From assembly GCF_900290195.1 (NCBI RefSeq), contig NZ_OLMF01000004.1, positions 168,501 to 232,500 on the forward strand: 64,000 bases of DNA, read 5' to 3'. The notes under the pieces are model-generated. The model worked only from the letters and a program-made list of their open reading frames with translations, searched no databases and was not told the DNA's origin. The translations under genes and the position numbers were made by a program. Source of the stretch: Anaerococcus marasmi (GTDB lineage Bacteria > Bacillota > Clostridia > Tissierellales > Peptoniphilaceae). Below are positions 7,528 through 15,652 of the stretch, in pieces. Within the stretch, counting starts at the first letter, position 1. Every line of letters starts with the position of its first letter.

Positions 7528-8091
7528 ATGAAGAAAGAAATTAAGACCACCCAAGCTGTTTTTCCTATGCCTGTACTTATGATTTCAACTTTTAATGAAG
7601 ATGGAAGTGTAGACGTGATGAATGCAGCTTGGGGAACTATGTTAAGCCGAGATATGGTTGCACTAAATCTATCTGAAACTCACAAGACAGTTGAAAATAT
7701 AAAAGCTAGAAAGGGATTTGTAGTCCACATTGCAGATGCTAAACACATGTTGGAAGCTGACTGATTCGGTGTTGTAAGCGGAAAAAAAGATCCGGAAAAG
7801 TTTGCAAAATCCAAGATGACTTTTGAAAAATCTGAGTTAGTTGACGCTCCTATAATCAATGAATTTCCAATTGCCATTGAATGTGAATTTATTGAGTACC
7901 AGGGTAGCGAAAGAGGTATCGGCGTAATCGGAAAAGTACTTAGAACATCTGTTGAAGAAGCTCATCTAAAAGATGGCAAGGTTGACATTGACTCCATTGA
8001 AGCTATATCTTTTGATCCATTTACTATGGGATATTACAAAGTGGGCGGAAGAGTTGGCAATGCTTTTAAAGACGGTTTACAACTTAAATAA
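7528..8091 (+). pseudogene. Flavin reductase-like (FMN-binding split barrel) protein, one in-frame TGA
   Basis: The full frame would give 187 residues, normal for this family of NAD(P)H-dependent flavin or flavoprotein reductases. The N-terminus FPMPVLMISTFNEDGSVDVMNAAWGTMLSRDMVALNLSETHKT carries the FMN-binding signature. TGA at 7762-7764 interrupts EAD-stop-FGVVSGKKDPEKF, where relatives usually have an aromatic residue; TGG to TGA is one change. The remaining 109 codons are undamaged. AAGGGAGATTATT precedes the ATG. A strong terminator follows, so it was a single-gene unit. Like the MATE gene upstream, this looks like recent loss by a single nonsense change. Confidence 0.85.
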
Positions 8092-8135
8092 ATATCGTTA
8101 GTTAAAAAATGGAATTAGATTTTAATTTAAAACCT

Positions 8136-8178
8136 AAAGACCAAGATTCTTTTTATAAGAAGTTCTTGGCCTTTTTTA
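8136..8178 (+). terminator. Terminator after the flavin reductase gene
   Basis: AAAGACCAAGA near 8137-8147 pairs with TCTTGGCCTTT near 8163-8174, followed by TTTT. It lies about 45 nt after the stop. Confidence 0.7.
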
Positions 8179-8217
8179 AGTTCTATACCAACCATTGGGA
8201 AATCTAGTGAAAACTAG

Positions 8218-8946
8218 GCTCCTTATGAGATTGATAATAGGGATGAATTTGGTCAGTTTATATTAACTGGTTCAGCAGTACCTAATGAATTTGATGACTC
8301 AATGCATACATGTACGGGTAGAATTTCTAGACTTCTAATGCGACCTATGAGTTTATATGAATCAAAGGATGCAAGTGGAGAGATTTCTCTCAGGGATTTA
8401 TTTAAAGGAGAAAACATCTCAGCGATTTCTGAAACCAGTCTTGAAAAAATAGCCTTTTTTATATGTAGAGGTGGATGGCCAAAAGCAATTGGTTTAGATG
8501 AAAAACCATCCTTATTCCAAGCTATAGATTACTTTGATGCTGTTGTTTCTACCGATATTAGTAGAGTAGGCTCGGTAAAAAGGGATAAAGAAAAGGCAAA
8601 AAGGCTACTGAAATCCTATGCAAAACATGTAGGCACACAAAGTTCGATAGAAACTATTAGGCAAGATATGTTAGCTAATCAATCAGATACATTTGATCAG
8701 GGGACCCTTTATTCTTACCTTGATGCTCTAAGAAAAATATTTGTAATAGAAGATTCCCCAGCTTGGAATCCAAATTTAAGGTCGGAAACATCTATAAGAT
8801 CAACAGATACCAGATACTTCCCAGACCCATCCATCGCAACGGCATCATTAGGCATAGGTCCTAAGGATTTACTAGATGATTTAAATACCATGGGATTTTT
8901 ATTTGAAAACTTATGCATCCGTGATTTAAGAATTTATAAAGAATAA
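8218..8946 (+). pseudogene. DUF4143-type AAA ATPase fragment, both ends missing
   Basis: The frame begins after a stop at 8215-8217 with EIDNRDEFGQFILTGSAVP, which in intact family members lies just after the Walker B region. It continues through TGRISRLLMRPMSLYES and ends in the DUF4143 domain (VGTQSSIETIRQDML, GTLYSYLDALRKIFVIEDSPAWNP, LGFLFENL-like GFLFENLCIRDLRIY). The P-loop and N-terminal ~90 residues are absent and the C-terminus is cut after about 240 codons. Intact relatives are ~400-450 residue ATPases of unclear role. Non-functional remnant. Confidence 0.75.
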
Positions 8947-9016
8947 CGATGAATATAAATACAAAGTAGTAGCTACGCAAGAAGACTTTGATAAGTTTTA
9001 AGTCATACGAATGATA

Positions 9017-9078
9017 TTGACAAATTATAATTATTGTTTTACAATAATAATCAAAGATAATTATCGTTTTACAATAAT
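9017..9078 (+). promoter_or_regulatory. Promoter with two palindromic operators for the lipoprotein/DUF2975/Xre operon
   Basis: TTGACA (9017-9022) and TACAAT (9040-9045) are separated by 17 nt. A perfect palindrome, ATTATTGT-TTT-ACAATAAT (9030-9048), overlaps the -10 element. A second, nearly identical one with one change (ATTATCGT-TTT-ACAATAAT, 9060-9078) follows exactly 30 bp later, before the ribosome binding site GGGAGG. Three-helix-turn phasing and overlap with the promoter point to repression, most simply by the Xre protein encoded at the end of this operon. Confidence 0.65.
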
Positions 9079-9095
9079 TCGATGGGAGGATCATA

Positions 9096-9566
9096 ATGAG
9101 GAAAAAATTTTTAATAATGGCTATTTTTCTTGTTTTTCTTATAGTTTTAACTTCTTGTAGTCCAAATACTACAACAGAACAAACAAGTAGTAAAAAAGAA
9201 GAAAAGATTGAAATATTTGATTCTAAAAATAAAAAAATTGTTGAGACAGAAGAACAAGAAGTTTTAGACTACTTTGGCAATTTAACAGGAATGAGCGTAG
9301 CAAATATTAATGATAAAAACTTCGACAATTATTTTAAAGAAATACCAGATGATGCAATAGAGTCTTACCATTTCATATTAACCAGCAAGAGAGAGGATAA
9401 AAAAGCTACAAAGATAGATTTTTACATTTATGAAAATTATCCATATATTACAATGGAGGGAATGCCCATGATTCCATCTTCATTAACCTGGGAACTTTCT
9501 AAAGAAGATTTAAATGATCTGAAAGATAAAGTACAAGAATGGAAAGATGTAGATGATAATAGATAA
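9096..9566 (+). CDS. Small lipoprotein of unknown function
   Basis: The 156-residue product has a lipoprotein signal (KKFLIMAIFLVFLIVLTSC, lipobox LTSC with Cys21) and would be anchored to the outer face of the membrane. The mature part is Lys/Glu-rich with a compact region (YFGNLTGMSVANINDKNFDNYFKEIPDDAIESYHFIL). I do not recognise a named family. GGGAGGATCATA precedes the ATG. It is the first gene of a three-gene unit with a DUF2975 membrane protein (22 nt downstream) and an Xre regulator, behind twin operators. Confidence 0.8.
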   Translation: MRKKFLIMAIFLVFLIVLTSCSPNTTTEQTSSKKEEKIEIFDSKNKKIVETEEQEVLDYFGNLTGMSVANINDKNFDNYFKEIPDDAIESYHFILTSKREDKKATKIDFYIYENYPYITMEGMPMIPSSLTWELSKEDLNDLKDKVQEWKDVDDNR

Positions 9567-9588
9567 ACGAAAGTGTTGAGGAGAAGTT

Positions 9589-10110
9589 ATGAAGAGTTTT
9601 ATTTTTAAAATAGCGATTATATTATCTAAGGTTGTAAGACATATTTCATATTTAGGAGCAGGTTTTACCTTGCTTGGAAGTGTATTAACTCTGATTTTTA
9701 AAGATGATGTAATACAAGTAGTTGAATCTAATCAATTTAATCTACAAGAAGTTTCACTTCCTTTTATTATTTATTCATGCTTGAGTGCTCTTATGATATT
9801 CATTGTTGCTGGTTTCTCATTGGATAAATTTGAGAAGATTTTAGTGAATTTAGAGAAGAAAGATTATTTTTCAGACTTAAATTCAAAATATTCGAGAGAT
9901 ATATTAATAGCACTTATAATTCTGACGATTTGTCAAATTATTTCTATGCTAGTTTTCAATTATCTTAAAGTGGACAATATTAGCGGTGTTTTTAATTTAA
10001 CTATTAAGGATTATTTAACGAATATAATTTTGATGGTTATAGCATTTTCATCAATGATGATATTTAATTCGGGAAAATCCTTAAAAGAAGATTCGGAAAG
10101 TATAATTTGA
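9589..10110 (+). CDS. DUF2975 membrane protein
   Basis: The 173-residue protein has four predicted membrane segments (about 8-36, 57-77, 104-124 and 137-160) and the family phrase FSLDKFEKILVNLEKKDYFSDLNSKYSRDI between the second and third. DUF2975 proteins are usually paired with a small YozG-type Xre regulator, as here, where the stop abuts the regulator gene. The function is unknown; the pair behaves genetically like a membrane sensor or immunity protein with its repressor. GAGGAGAAGTT precedes the ATG. Confidence 0.85.
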   Translation: MKSFIFKIAIILSKVVRHISYLGAGFTLLGSVLTLIFKDDVIQVVESNQFNLQEVSLPFIIYSCLSALMIFIVAGFSLDKFEKILVNLEKKDYFSDLNSKYSRDILIALIILTICQIISMLVFNYLKVDNISGVFNLTIKDYLTNIILMVIAFSSMMIFNSGKSLKEDSESII

Positions 10111-10112
10111 AA

Positions 10113-10337
10113 ATGAAGGATCAAATAATTATAAATCTGGATCAAGTATTAAAAAAGAAAAATATGACATCAAAAGAGCTCGCAGGAAGGATAGGAATAA
10201 CCGAAGCAAATTTATCAATATTAAAAACAGGAAAGGCCAAAGGTATCAGATTTAATACTTTAGCTAGCATCTGTAAGGAGCTTGATTGTCAACCAGGTGA
10301 TTTACTTGAGTATGATAATGAAGAATATCAACAGTAA
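10113..10337 (+). CDS. Xre-family HTH regulator (YozG-like)
   Basis: This ~74-residue protein is essentially one HTH domain: DQVLKKKNMTSKELAGRIGITEANLSILKTGKAKGIRFNTLASICKELDCQPGDLLEY. The family partners DUF2975 membrane proteins. ATG 10113 is preferred over an in-frame TTG at 10107 that overlaps the DUF2975 stop. Translation is probably coupled. It is the likely ligand of the palindromes at 9030-9078. Confidence 0.88.
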   Translation: MKDQIIINLDQVLKKKNMTSKELAGRIGITEANLSILKTGKAKGIRFNTLASICKELDCQPGDLLEYDNEEYQQ

Positions 10338-10368
10338 AATTAATGCATAAAATATAATGACAGTGTAT

Positions 10369-10397
10369 TGACTACGCACAAATTTGGTCATATAATA
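10369..10397 (+). promoter_or_regulatory. Consensus-like promoter of the RelB gene
   Basis: TTGACT (10369-10374), a 17-nt spacer and TATAAT (10392-10397) lie just before AAAGGAG and the RelB ATG at 10418. Confidence 0.75.
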
Positions 10398-10417
10398 AGG
10401 TCAAAGGAGATGGGGAA

Positions 10418-10690
10418 ATGGCTACAACAAATTTGAATATACGAACAGATAAAGAAATAAAAGAAGCTGCCGAAAAAATCTACTCCAGTCTAGGCTTAAA
10501 TATGACTACTGCCATTAACATGTTTTTAAGGGCGAGTATTAGAGAAAGTGGCATTCCTTTTGATTTAAAACTTAATGTTCCAAGTGATGAAACTATAAAA
10601 GCGATTGAAGAAGGAAGAATGATAGCTAAAGATACGAATGTGAAATCCTATGACAATATGGATGACTTGAGGAAAGCCCTTGAAGTATAA
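10418..10690 (+). CDS. RelB/DinJ-family antitoxin, toxin partner destroyed
   Basis: The 90-residue protein has the ribbon-helix-helix start NLNIRTDKEIKEAAEKIYSSLGLNMTTAINMFLRASIRESGIPFDL typical of RelB/DinJ antitoxins, with a C-terminal toxin-binding tail (MDDLRKALEV). It would bind its own promoter DNA and neutralise a RelE/YafQ-type mRNA interferase. The overlapping toxin frame just downstream is cut after about 24 codons, so this is an orphan antitoxin. It could still act against related toxins or repress its own promoter. Confidence 0.88.
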   Translation: MATTNLNIRTDKEIKEAAEKIYSSLGLNMTTAINMFLRASIRESGIPFDLKLNVPSDETIKAIEEGRMIAKDTNVKSYDNMDDLRKALEV

Positions 10691-10754
10691 GATAAAGTTT
10701 ACAAGTAAATTTAAAAAAGACCTAAAGCAAGCTAAAAAGCATAGGAAAAGATAA
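10680..10754 (+). pseudogene. 5' remnant of a YafQ/RelE-type toxin
   Basis: From a TTG overlapping the antitoxin end, the frame reads KYKIKFTSKFKKDLKQAKKHRKR then two stops. This is the conserved start of YafQ-type toxins (usual ~90 residues). All catalytic residues lie in the missing part, so it is inactive. Confidence 0.65.
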
Positions 10755-10758
10755 TAAG

Positions 10759-10917
10759 GAATACACAAGTCTAAAAGTATACTCTGCCAAATTATTAAAA
10801 GCTAAAGAGCATACTAAAGCAAAAATATCAACAATAGAGAAATTAAAGAAATTTAAGACTAAAGGGGATATGAAAGTGGATGAAAAGAAGAAAAATGATA
10901 AAAGCATAGAAAGGTAA
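10759..10917 (+). pseudogene. C-terminal tail of an unrecognised protein
   Basis: An open stretch of 52 codons without a start reads EYTSLKVYSAKLLKAKEH, TKAKISTIEKLKKFK and on to a Lys-rich end. It directly follows the broken toxin. The composition resembles tails of conjugative-element proteins, but I cannot name it. Confidence 0.35.
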
Positions 10918-10955
10918 AAGATTATAGGGGCAGGTTTTTGTCTGCTTACTGTATT

Positions 10956-11110
10956 GTATGATGGGGCAAGTTCCAATACTGGGGTGAAAGTCCCTAAACA
11001 GCGTATTTGTCGACGAATTCCATAGCAATCCTGAAATTTCACATGGAGATATGTGGAAGAGAGGAACGACCTGACTTGATGAACATGAATATGATATTAA
11101 GGTTGGTTAG
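10956..11110 (+). mobile_element. 5' fragment of a second group IIC intron
   Basis: GTATGATGGGGCAAG, GGGGTGAAAGTCCCTAAACA and CGACGAATTCCATAGCAA align with the start of the intron at 5111. The later segment CTTGATGAACATGAATATGA aligns with CTTGACGAACAGGAACAGAA there. It follows a small hairpin (GCAG...CTGC, 10931-10946), again the IIC target type. The rest, including domain V, is not recognisable, so this is a dead fragment. Confidence 0.65.
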
Positions 11111-11613
11111 ATATGTAGATTACAGTATACTAACAGTAGCAAACAGTGTAGTGGCAAATAGAGTAATAGTTTTAGTAACCAATGTATAGAAAAGAAGTTA
11201 GGATTAAAATAAATGCAACAAAATTCAAAGTTATTAAACCAACAAAGCTAAAATGTTTTGGATTTGAAGTCTGAAAAAGAAAAGACGATTAGAAGGCTAG
11301 AACAGACGAAAACTTTTTAAAAGATATAGTATATGTGATGACAGCAAAGACAATCTATTATCAATATAGTAGATATAGATATTGAAATGAGATAAAGAAT
11401 AATGGTACAATATCTATAAGTAGACATTTATAAACAACGAAAGAAATGTATATTAAATCAAAAATTATAGATTTAAGAAATTTAGAAAGATATATTTAAT
11501 TCATTAAAAGGATGTTGTATTGTTCTTCTTGATTCTTTTAATTAAAAAATTTCTTTATTTTTTTAAAGTTGTTTTGACAAAAGTGATAGATTTAAAATGG
11601 TGGAAATTTAGTT
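11111..11613. other. Degraded intergenic DNA and promoter region of the two-component system
   Basis: I find no intact gene. Stop-riddled frames near 11200-11300 (KFKVIKPTKLKCFGFEV) could be worn reverse-transcriptase/maturase sequence of the intron fragment upstream, but this is weak. TTGACA at 11575-11580 is a possible -35 for the response regulator gene; GGTGG lies before its ATG. Confidence 0.35.
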
Positions 11614-12297
11614 ATGAATTACTCAGTATTAGTAGTAGAAGATGATGAAAGTATTTTAGATTTAATAGAGATATATCTAGAAAATGAAAATTATATTATA
11701 AAAAAGGCAACATGTTCAGAGGAAGCAATTAGATATATTAAGGAAGAAGAATTTGATTTAGCGATTTTAGATATTATGTTACCTGATAAAGATGGATATT
11801 ATTTATGCAAAAAGATTAGAGAGTCTTTTAATTATCCAATTATTATGCTTACATCAAAAGATGATGAGTCAAGTAAAATTAAGGGCTTAACCTTTGGAGC
11901 GGATGATTATGTAACTAAACCATTTTTACCTGGAGAGTTAGTTGCTAGAGTAAAGGCTCAATTAAGAAGATACAATAATTATAATTTAAAAACTAAAGAA
12001 GGTACAGGAAATATTTTAACTTATCAAAATGTGGATTTAAATATCAAATCAAGAGAAGTTTTAGTTGATGGACAGGAAATTGATTTAACTCCTATTGAAT
12101 TTATTATTTTAAAATCATTACTAGAGAAAAAATCTGAAGTACTAGGATCCGAAGATTTATTCTATAAAATATATCCGGATGAATATTATATAAAAAACAA
12201 TACGGTTTCAGTTCATATTAGGCATATTAGAGAAAAATTAGGAGAAAAAAATAATATAATAACAACTGTTTGGGGGGTAGGTTATAAGATTGGATAA
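11614..12297 (+). CDS. OmpR/PhoB-family response regulator
   Basis: The 227-residue protein has a receiver domain (1-120; acidic EDDES, phosphoacceptor Asp53 in LAILDIMLPDKDG, Lys in YVTKPF) and a winged-helix DNA-binding domain (about 132-227, ending TTVWGVGYKIG). It overlaps the histidine kinase gene by 8 nt, so the two are co-translated. Sequence type (VanR/BceR-like) and the ABC/VanZ genes beyond Tn916 suggest control of a cell-envelope stress or peptide-resistance locus. That link is an inference from position. Confidence 0.93.
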   Translation: MNYSVLVVEDDESILDLIEIYLENENYIIKKATCSEEAIRYIKEEEFDLAILDIMLPDKDGYYLCKKIRESFNYPIIMLTSKDDESSKIKGLTFGADDYVTKPFLPGELVARVKAQLRRYNNYNLKTKEGTGNILTYQNVDLNIKSREVLVDGQEIDLTPIEFIILKSLLEKKSEVLGSEDLFYKIYPDEYYIKNNTVSVHIRHIREKLGEKNNIITTVWGVGYKIG

Positions 12298-13336
12298 AGA
12301 TAAATACTTTGAAAGTATTCTGAAAAAGCTGATAAAAGAAATTGCTATATTTTTAATTATAGTTTTAAGTTGTATGCTTGCAATAGATAGCAATATTTTT
12401 AGATTTAATAATGAAATACACGAATTTTTTGTTAATAGATTGGATCTGATTTTTTTTGTTATTTTATTATTGGGGATATTAATTATTATAATAAAAGAAT
12501 TTTCAAAATTAGAGAAAGATTATATTGACTTATGCAAAAAAATAGACGATTTGGATGAGAATGTTGTTAGTTTCCCGACTCCTTATAAAACTTTAGAAGA
12601 TTCCATAAATAGATTAAAATTTAAACAAAAAGAGATAGAATATACGCTTAAAAAAAGAGAAAATGAAGATAATGATTTAATCACCTACTTAGCACATGAC
12701 TTAAGAACTCCTTTGACATCTATCATTGGATATTTATCAATGCTCGATGAAATGAAAGACTTGCCTAATAAGCAAAGAGAGAAATATATTAGACAATTAT
12801 TAGAAACAGCATTAGGATTAGAAGATCTTATAAACCAATTTTTTGAAATTGCTAGATTAAATAATGGTGAATTTAGTATTCATAAAGAAAAAATTGATTT
12901 AGAATATTTTTTAATACAATTAAGAGATGAGCTTTATCCTATGATGAAAGAGAATAATCATAAGATAAATATCTCAAGTGAAGGCTCAATATTTGTAAAT
13001 GTCGATCCAAATAAAATGAAAAGAGCCTTAGAGAATATTTTAAAAAATGCAATCTTATATTCTTATGCAAATACAGAGATAAAAGTTAAAATATATCAAA
13101 CGTATAAGTGTGTAATATTAAAAATTATTAACAAGGCCGATACACTAGAAGAAGCGCAGATAAGAAATATGTTTAACAAATTTACTAGATTAAATCTAGC
13201 AAGAAATTCAAAAAAAGTGGGATCTGGCTTAGGTTTACCTATCGCAAAAGAAATTATTGAATTACATGAGGGTAAGATAGAGGTAGAAAGTTCTAATAAT
13301 GAAGTTATTGTCATTGTAAGATTAAAAAATAAATGA
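12290..13336 (+). CDS. Membrane sensor histidine kinase
   Basis: The 348-residue protein has two membrane segments (about 18-32 and 53-68) with only a short extracellular loop. A HisKA box follows (TYLAHDLRTPLTSIIGYL, His136) and an HATPase_c domain (NILKNAILYSY, GSGLGLPIAKEI). The small loop is typical of intramembrane-sensing kinases that work with ABC transporters. The start is TTG inside the end of the response regulator gene. A strong terminator follows. Confidence 0.92.
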   Translation: MDKDKYFESILKKLIKEIAIFLIIVLSCMLAIDSNIFRFNNEIHEFFVNRLDLIFFVILLLGILIIIIKEFSKLEKDYIDLCKKIDDLDENVVSFPTPYKTLEDSINRLKFKQKEIEYTLKKRENEDNDLITYLAHDLRTPLTSIIGYLSMLDEMKDLPNKQREKYIRQLLETALGLEDLINQFFEIARLNNGEFSIHKEKIDLEYFLIQLRDELYPMMKENNHKINISSEGSIFVNVDPNKMKRALENILKNAILYSYANTEIKVKIYQTYKCVILKIINKADTLEEAQIRNMFNKFTRLNLARNSKKVGSGLGLPIAKEIIELHEGKIEVESSNNEVIVIVRLKNK

Positions 13337-13341
13337 GGATT

Positions 13342-13387
13342 ACACCTTAATTATGTATAAAACTACATAATTAAGGTGTTTTTTTAT
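13342..13387 (+). terminator. Strong terminator after the two-component system, at the Tn916 left junction
   Basis: ACACCTTAATTATGTA (13342-13357) pairs with TACATAATTAAGGTGT (13364-13379), followed by a long T run. The left end of Tn916 lies directly in or after this T tract. Confidence 0.9.
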
Positions 13388-13632
13388 TTTTTAAAAAATA
13401 GCATAAAAATCTAGTTATCCGCATAAAAACTGGACTTATCACACTTTATCAAGGTCAAAACCACTCAATTTACTACTAATTTACTACTTATGAATGAGCT
13501 TTGATACGACGATTTATCCTTGAAAAGTGAAGATATAAAGATACTTCCAATAAAATTTGAATATTTAATAGGTAGACACTTCAAAAAATGAGGTGTCTAT
13601 TTTTTTACCCGATTTTGAAAGGAAGTGAACTT

Positions 13633-13707
13633 ATGAAAACAAAAAATCAAGAATCAAAAGGTCGTTCCCCACTCTTTAAGACCATCAAACATTCATTCAG
13701 CCAATAA
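13633..13707 (+). CDS. orf24: Tn916 Orf24
   Basis: A small basic 24-residue peptide (MKTKNQESKGRSPLFKTIKH...) encoded first in the transfer region, after GAAAGGAAGTGAACTT. The gene ends exactly where IS110 copy B begins, so its coding sequence is intact but it is now separated from orf23 by 1.6 kb. The function is unknown. Confidence 0.7.
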   Translation: MKTKNQESKGRSPLFKTIKHSFSQ

Positions 13708-13839
13708 AACCTGCTAACAAAAGTCAAGGAGAAAAGCAAATTAATTTTGTATTTCTCCTTGTTAATTAGAGTTTAAATTTGAGCATACCAAATAAACCGG
13801 TTACTATCGGCTTGTTTTTTTACTATTGCATTCTTAATT

Positions 13840-15063
13840 CTAGGCTACTTTTAACAACTTCTTTTCTTGTTTTGATGCCATAACTTTTGCATAGTATATT
13901 CTTAAGAATTTATTTAATCCTGCAAATTTACATACTTTTTTCGCTTTTCCATCGTTTTCTTTTTTTACCATATACAGATATATTTCATTTTCAGGATCTT
14001 TTGCACTCATCATACATTTCATAGCTTGGTAACCTACTTTTCTTAGTATTGCATTGCCTCTTTTTGTTATTTTTCTCTGGTCTGCTTTAAAATTCCCTGA
14101 TTCATATGGTGGTGAATCTATTCCTACAAAAGATATTAAACTTTTTTTATTTTTGAATTTTGATAAGTCTCCAAACTCTGCTGTGATTTGTACTGCTAAT
14201 TTATCTGATATTCCTGAGAATTTTTTTGCTTCTTGATATTCTTCTAGGGGCTCGGCAATTTCTATCATTTGTGATAAAATAGTATGTAGAATTTGATTTA
14301 TATGTTTTATCAATTCTATTCCTTCTTGTATGCTAGTCTTTATATATGAGCTATTAGAAGGTTGAGTTGAGATACTTTCCTCTGCGAGCTTGTATATGGA
14401 TTTAGCTTTATCAGCATTAGGATGGTATCTCTTTTCTTTTGCCCAGTTTTTAAAATCTTCTATGAATTTTTCTTCTGTTTTTTCTAATACTAGGTTTTTA
14501 TGCCACCATCTTTCTAAGAAGTCTAATAGTTTATCTTTTGAAAAGTCTCCTGACGCGTGTGGAATTAATTTCTTTATTCCTGGAAATGTTTGACTTATTG
14601 TTTGGTCTATGAAGTTCATTTGATTTATTCTTAAGTCCATATAGTGCTGATAGGATCTGTTTAATTCTTTTAGGACTCTGAAATTTTCTGAATCTATTTT
14701 GTATTCTTGTAATTCTTTCCAGTACATCAAGCCATATTCTGCTATTTGTATGGCATCTATATTATCATTTTTTGCTTTTCTAAAGTTAAGTACTCGACAA
14801 AACTGTTTCATTTTCAAAGGGTTTACCACAGTTACAAAGTATCCTTTGTCTTTTAATTCATAGAGGATTGGAAGATGGTATTTACCTGTTGCTTCCATGA
14901 TTATTTTTACTTCTTCGTTTAATGAATCTAGTTTCTTTAAAAATTCTTCTACTTTTGTTTTCTTAAGATGGACATCAAAAGGCTTCCAAATGATTTTGCT
15001 ACCTTGTTCTAGTGCACAGACTGTAAACTTCTCTTTTGCTATATCTATTCCTATAGATATCAT
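13840..15063 (-). CDS. IS110-family transposase (copy B)
   Basis: 407 residues, identical to copy C. It has the RuvC-like DEDD start (IGIDIAKEKF), the DNIDA motif and the C-terminal Tnp_20 domain (FVGIDSPPYESG). It is read opposite to the Tn916 transfer genes. Intact, with GAGGG before the ATG. Confidence 0.93.
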   Translation of the reverse strand: MISIGIDIAKEKFTVCALEQGSKIIWKPFDVHLKKTKVEEFLKKLDSLNEEVKIIMEATGKYHLPILYELKDKGYFVTVVNPLKMKQFCRVLNFRKAKNDNIDAIQIAEYGLMYWKELQEYKIDSENFRVLKELNRSYQHYMDLRINQMNFIDQTISQTFPGIKKLIPHASGDFSKDKLLDFLERWWHKNLVLEKTEEKFIEDFKNWAKEKRYHPNADKAKSIYKLAEESISTQPSNSSYIKTSIQEGIELIKHINQILHTILSQMIEIAEPLEEYQEAKKFSGISDKLAVQITAEFGDLSKFKNKKSLISFVGIDSPPYESGNFKADQRKITKRGNAILRKVGYQAMKCMMSAKDPENEIYLYMVKKENDGKAKKVCKFAGLNKFLRIYYAKVMASKQEKKLLKVA

Positions 15064-15087
15064 TTTATTACCCTCTTTCTTTTAATT

Positions 15088-15245
15088 TGTAGTTCCTACC
15101 TGCACCATTACACTCATTTTAGCTCGTGACACGGACTTTTTGCCCAACCTGCTTAACCGAATATGAATAATGAAGAGATAGATGACAGTTTTATTGGCGG
15201 ATGTTTAAACCCTAAAAGACGGTCGTCATACTACATCTTCATTAT
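15088..15245 (-). ncRNA. Putative IS110 bridge RNA, copy B
   Basis: The target-type loop is closed by 15167-15176 and 15236-15245 (ATAATGAAGA/TCTTCATTAT). Its right guide, read on the plus strand as TTTTATTGGC (15189-15198), is the exact reverse complement of the genomic flank GCCAATAAAA at 13700-13709. The donor-type loop upstream of the transposase carries copies of both element ends. Identical to copy C, different from copy A only at guide positions. Confidence 0.65.
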
Positions 15246-15322
15246 ACAAAAATAGTGCAAGATAGAAATTAATTTCTTTCTTACACTATTTATGGTACTA
15301 AAAAGAAAGGATAGGTAAAAAT

Positions 15323-15637
15323 ATGGAACTTAAATTTGTGATTCCCAACATGGAAAAAACATTCGGCAATTTAGAATTTGCTGGCGAGGATAAAGTCGTT
15401 CAGCGAAGAATCAACGGACGGCTAACTGTCTTATCAAGAAGCTATAATCTCTATTCTGATGTTCAAAGAGCAGATGATATTGTGGTGGTGCTTCCTGCTG
15501 AAGCTGGCGAAAAACATTTCGGCTTTGAGGAACGTGTGAAGTTAGTCAATCCACGTATTACCGCAGAGGGCTACAAAATCGGCACTCGTGGTTTTACAAA
15601 TTACCTTTTACATGCTGACGACATGATAAAAGAATAA
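15323..15637 (+). CDS. orf23: Tn916 Orf23 (DUF961/YdcP-like)
   Basis: 104-residue DUF961 protein (MELKFVIPNMEKTFGNLEF...), the first of two related small proteins before the coupling ATPase. Family members occur in Tn916/ICEBs1-type elements; a role in processing or helicase-processivity support has been described for ICEBs1 relatives. AGAAAGGATAGG precedes the ATG; IS110 copy B lies 20 nt upstream and must alter how the gene is transcribed. Confidence 0.93.
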   Translation: MELKFVIPNMEKTFGNLEFAGEDKVVQRRINGRLTVLSRSYNLYSDVQRADDIVVVLPAEAGEKHFGFEERVKLVNPRITAEGYKIGTRGFTNYLLHADDMIKE

Positions 15638-15652
15638 AGAAAGAGAGGAAAA

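Larger units (their letters stand above)
13708..15302 (-). mobile_element. IS110-family insertion sequence, copy B (between orf24 and orf23)
   Basis: About 1.6 kb, minus orientation, bounded by CCTGCTAAC (13710) and GGTACTA (15300). Its noncoding leader is identical to that of copy C in tet(M). The left flank GCCAATAAAA (13700-13709) is exactly complementary to the target guide in the element's own leader (15189-15198). It splits the start of the Tn916 transfer operon, so readthrough from promoters upstream of orf24 must now cross it. Confidence 0.92.
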
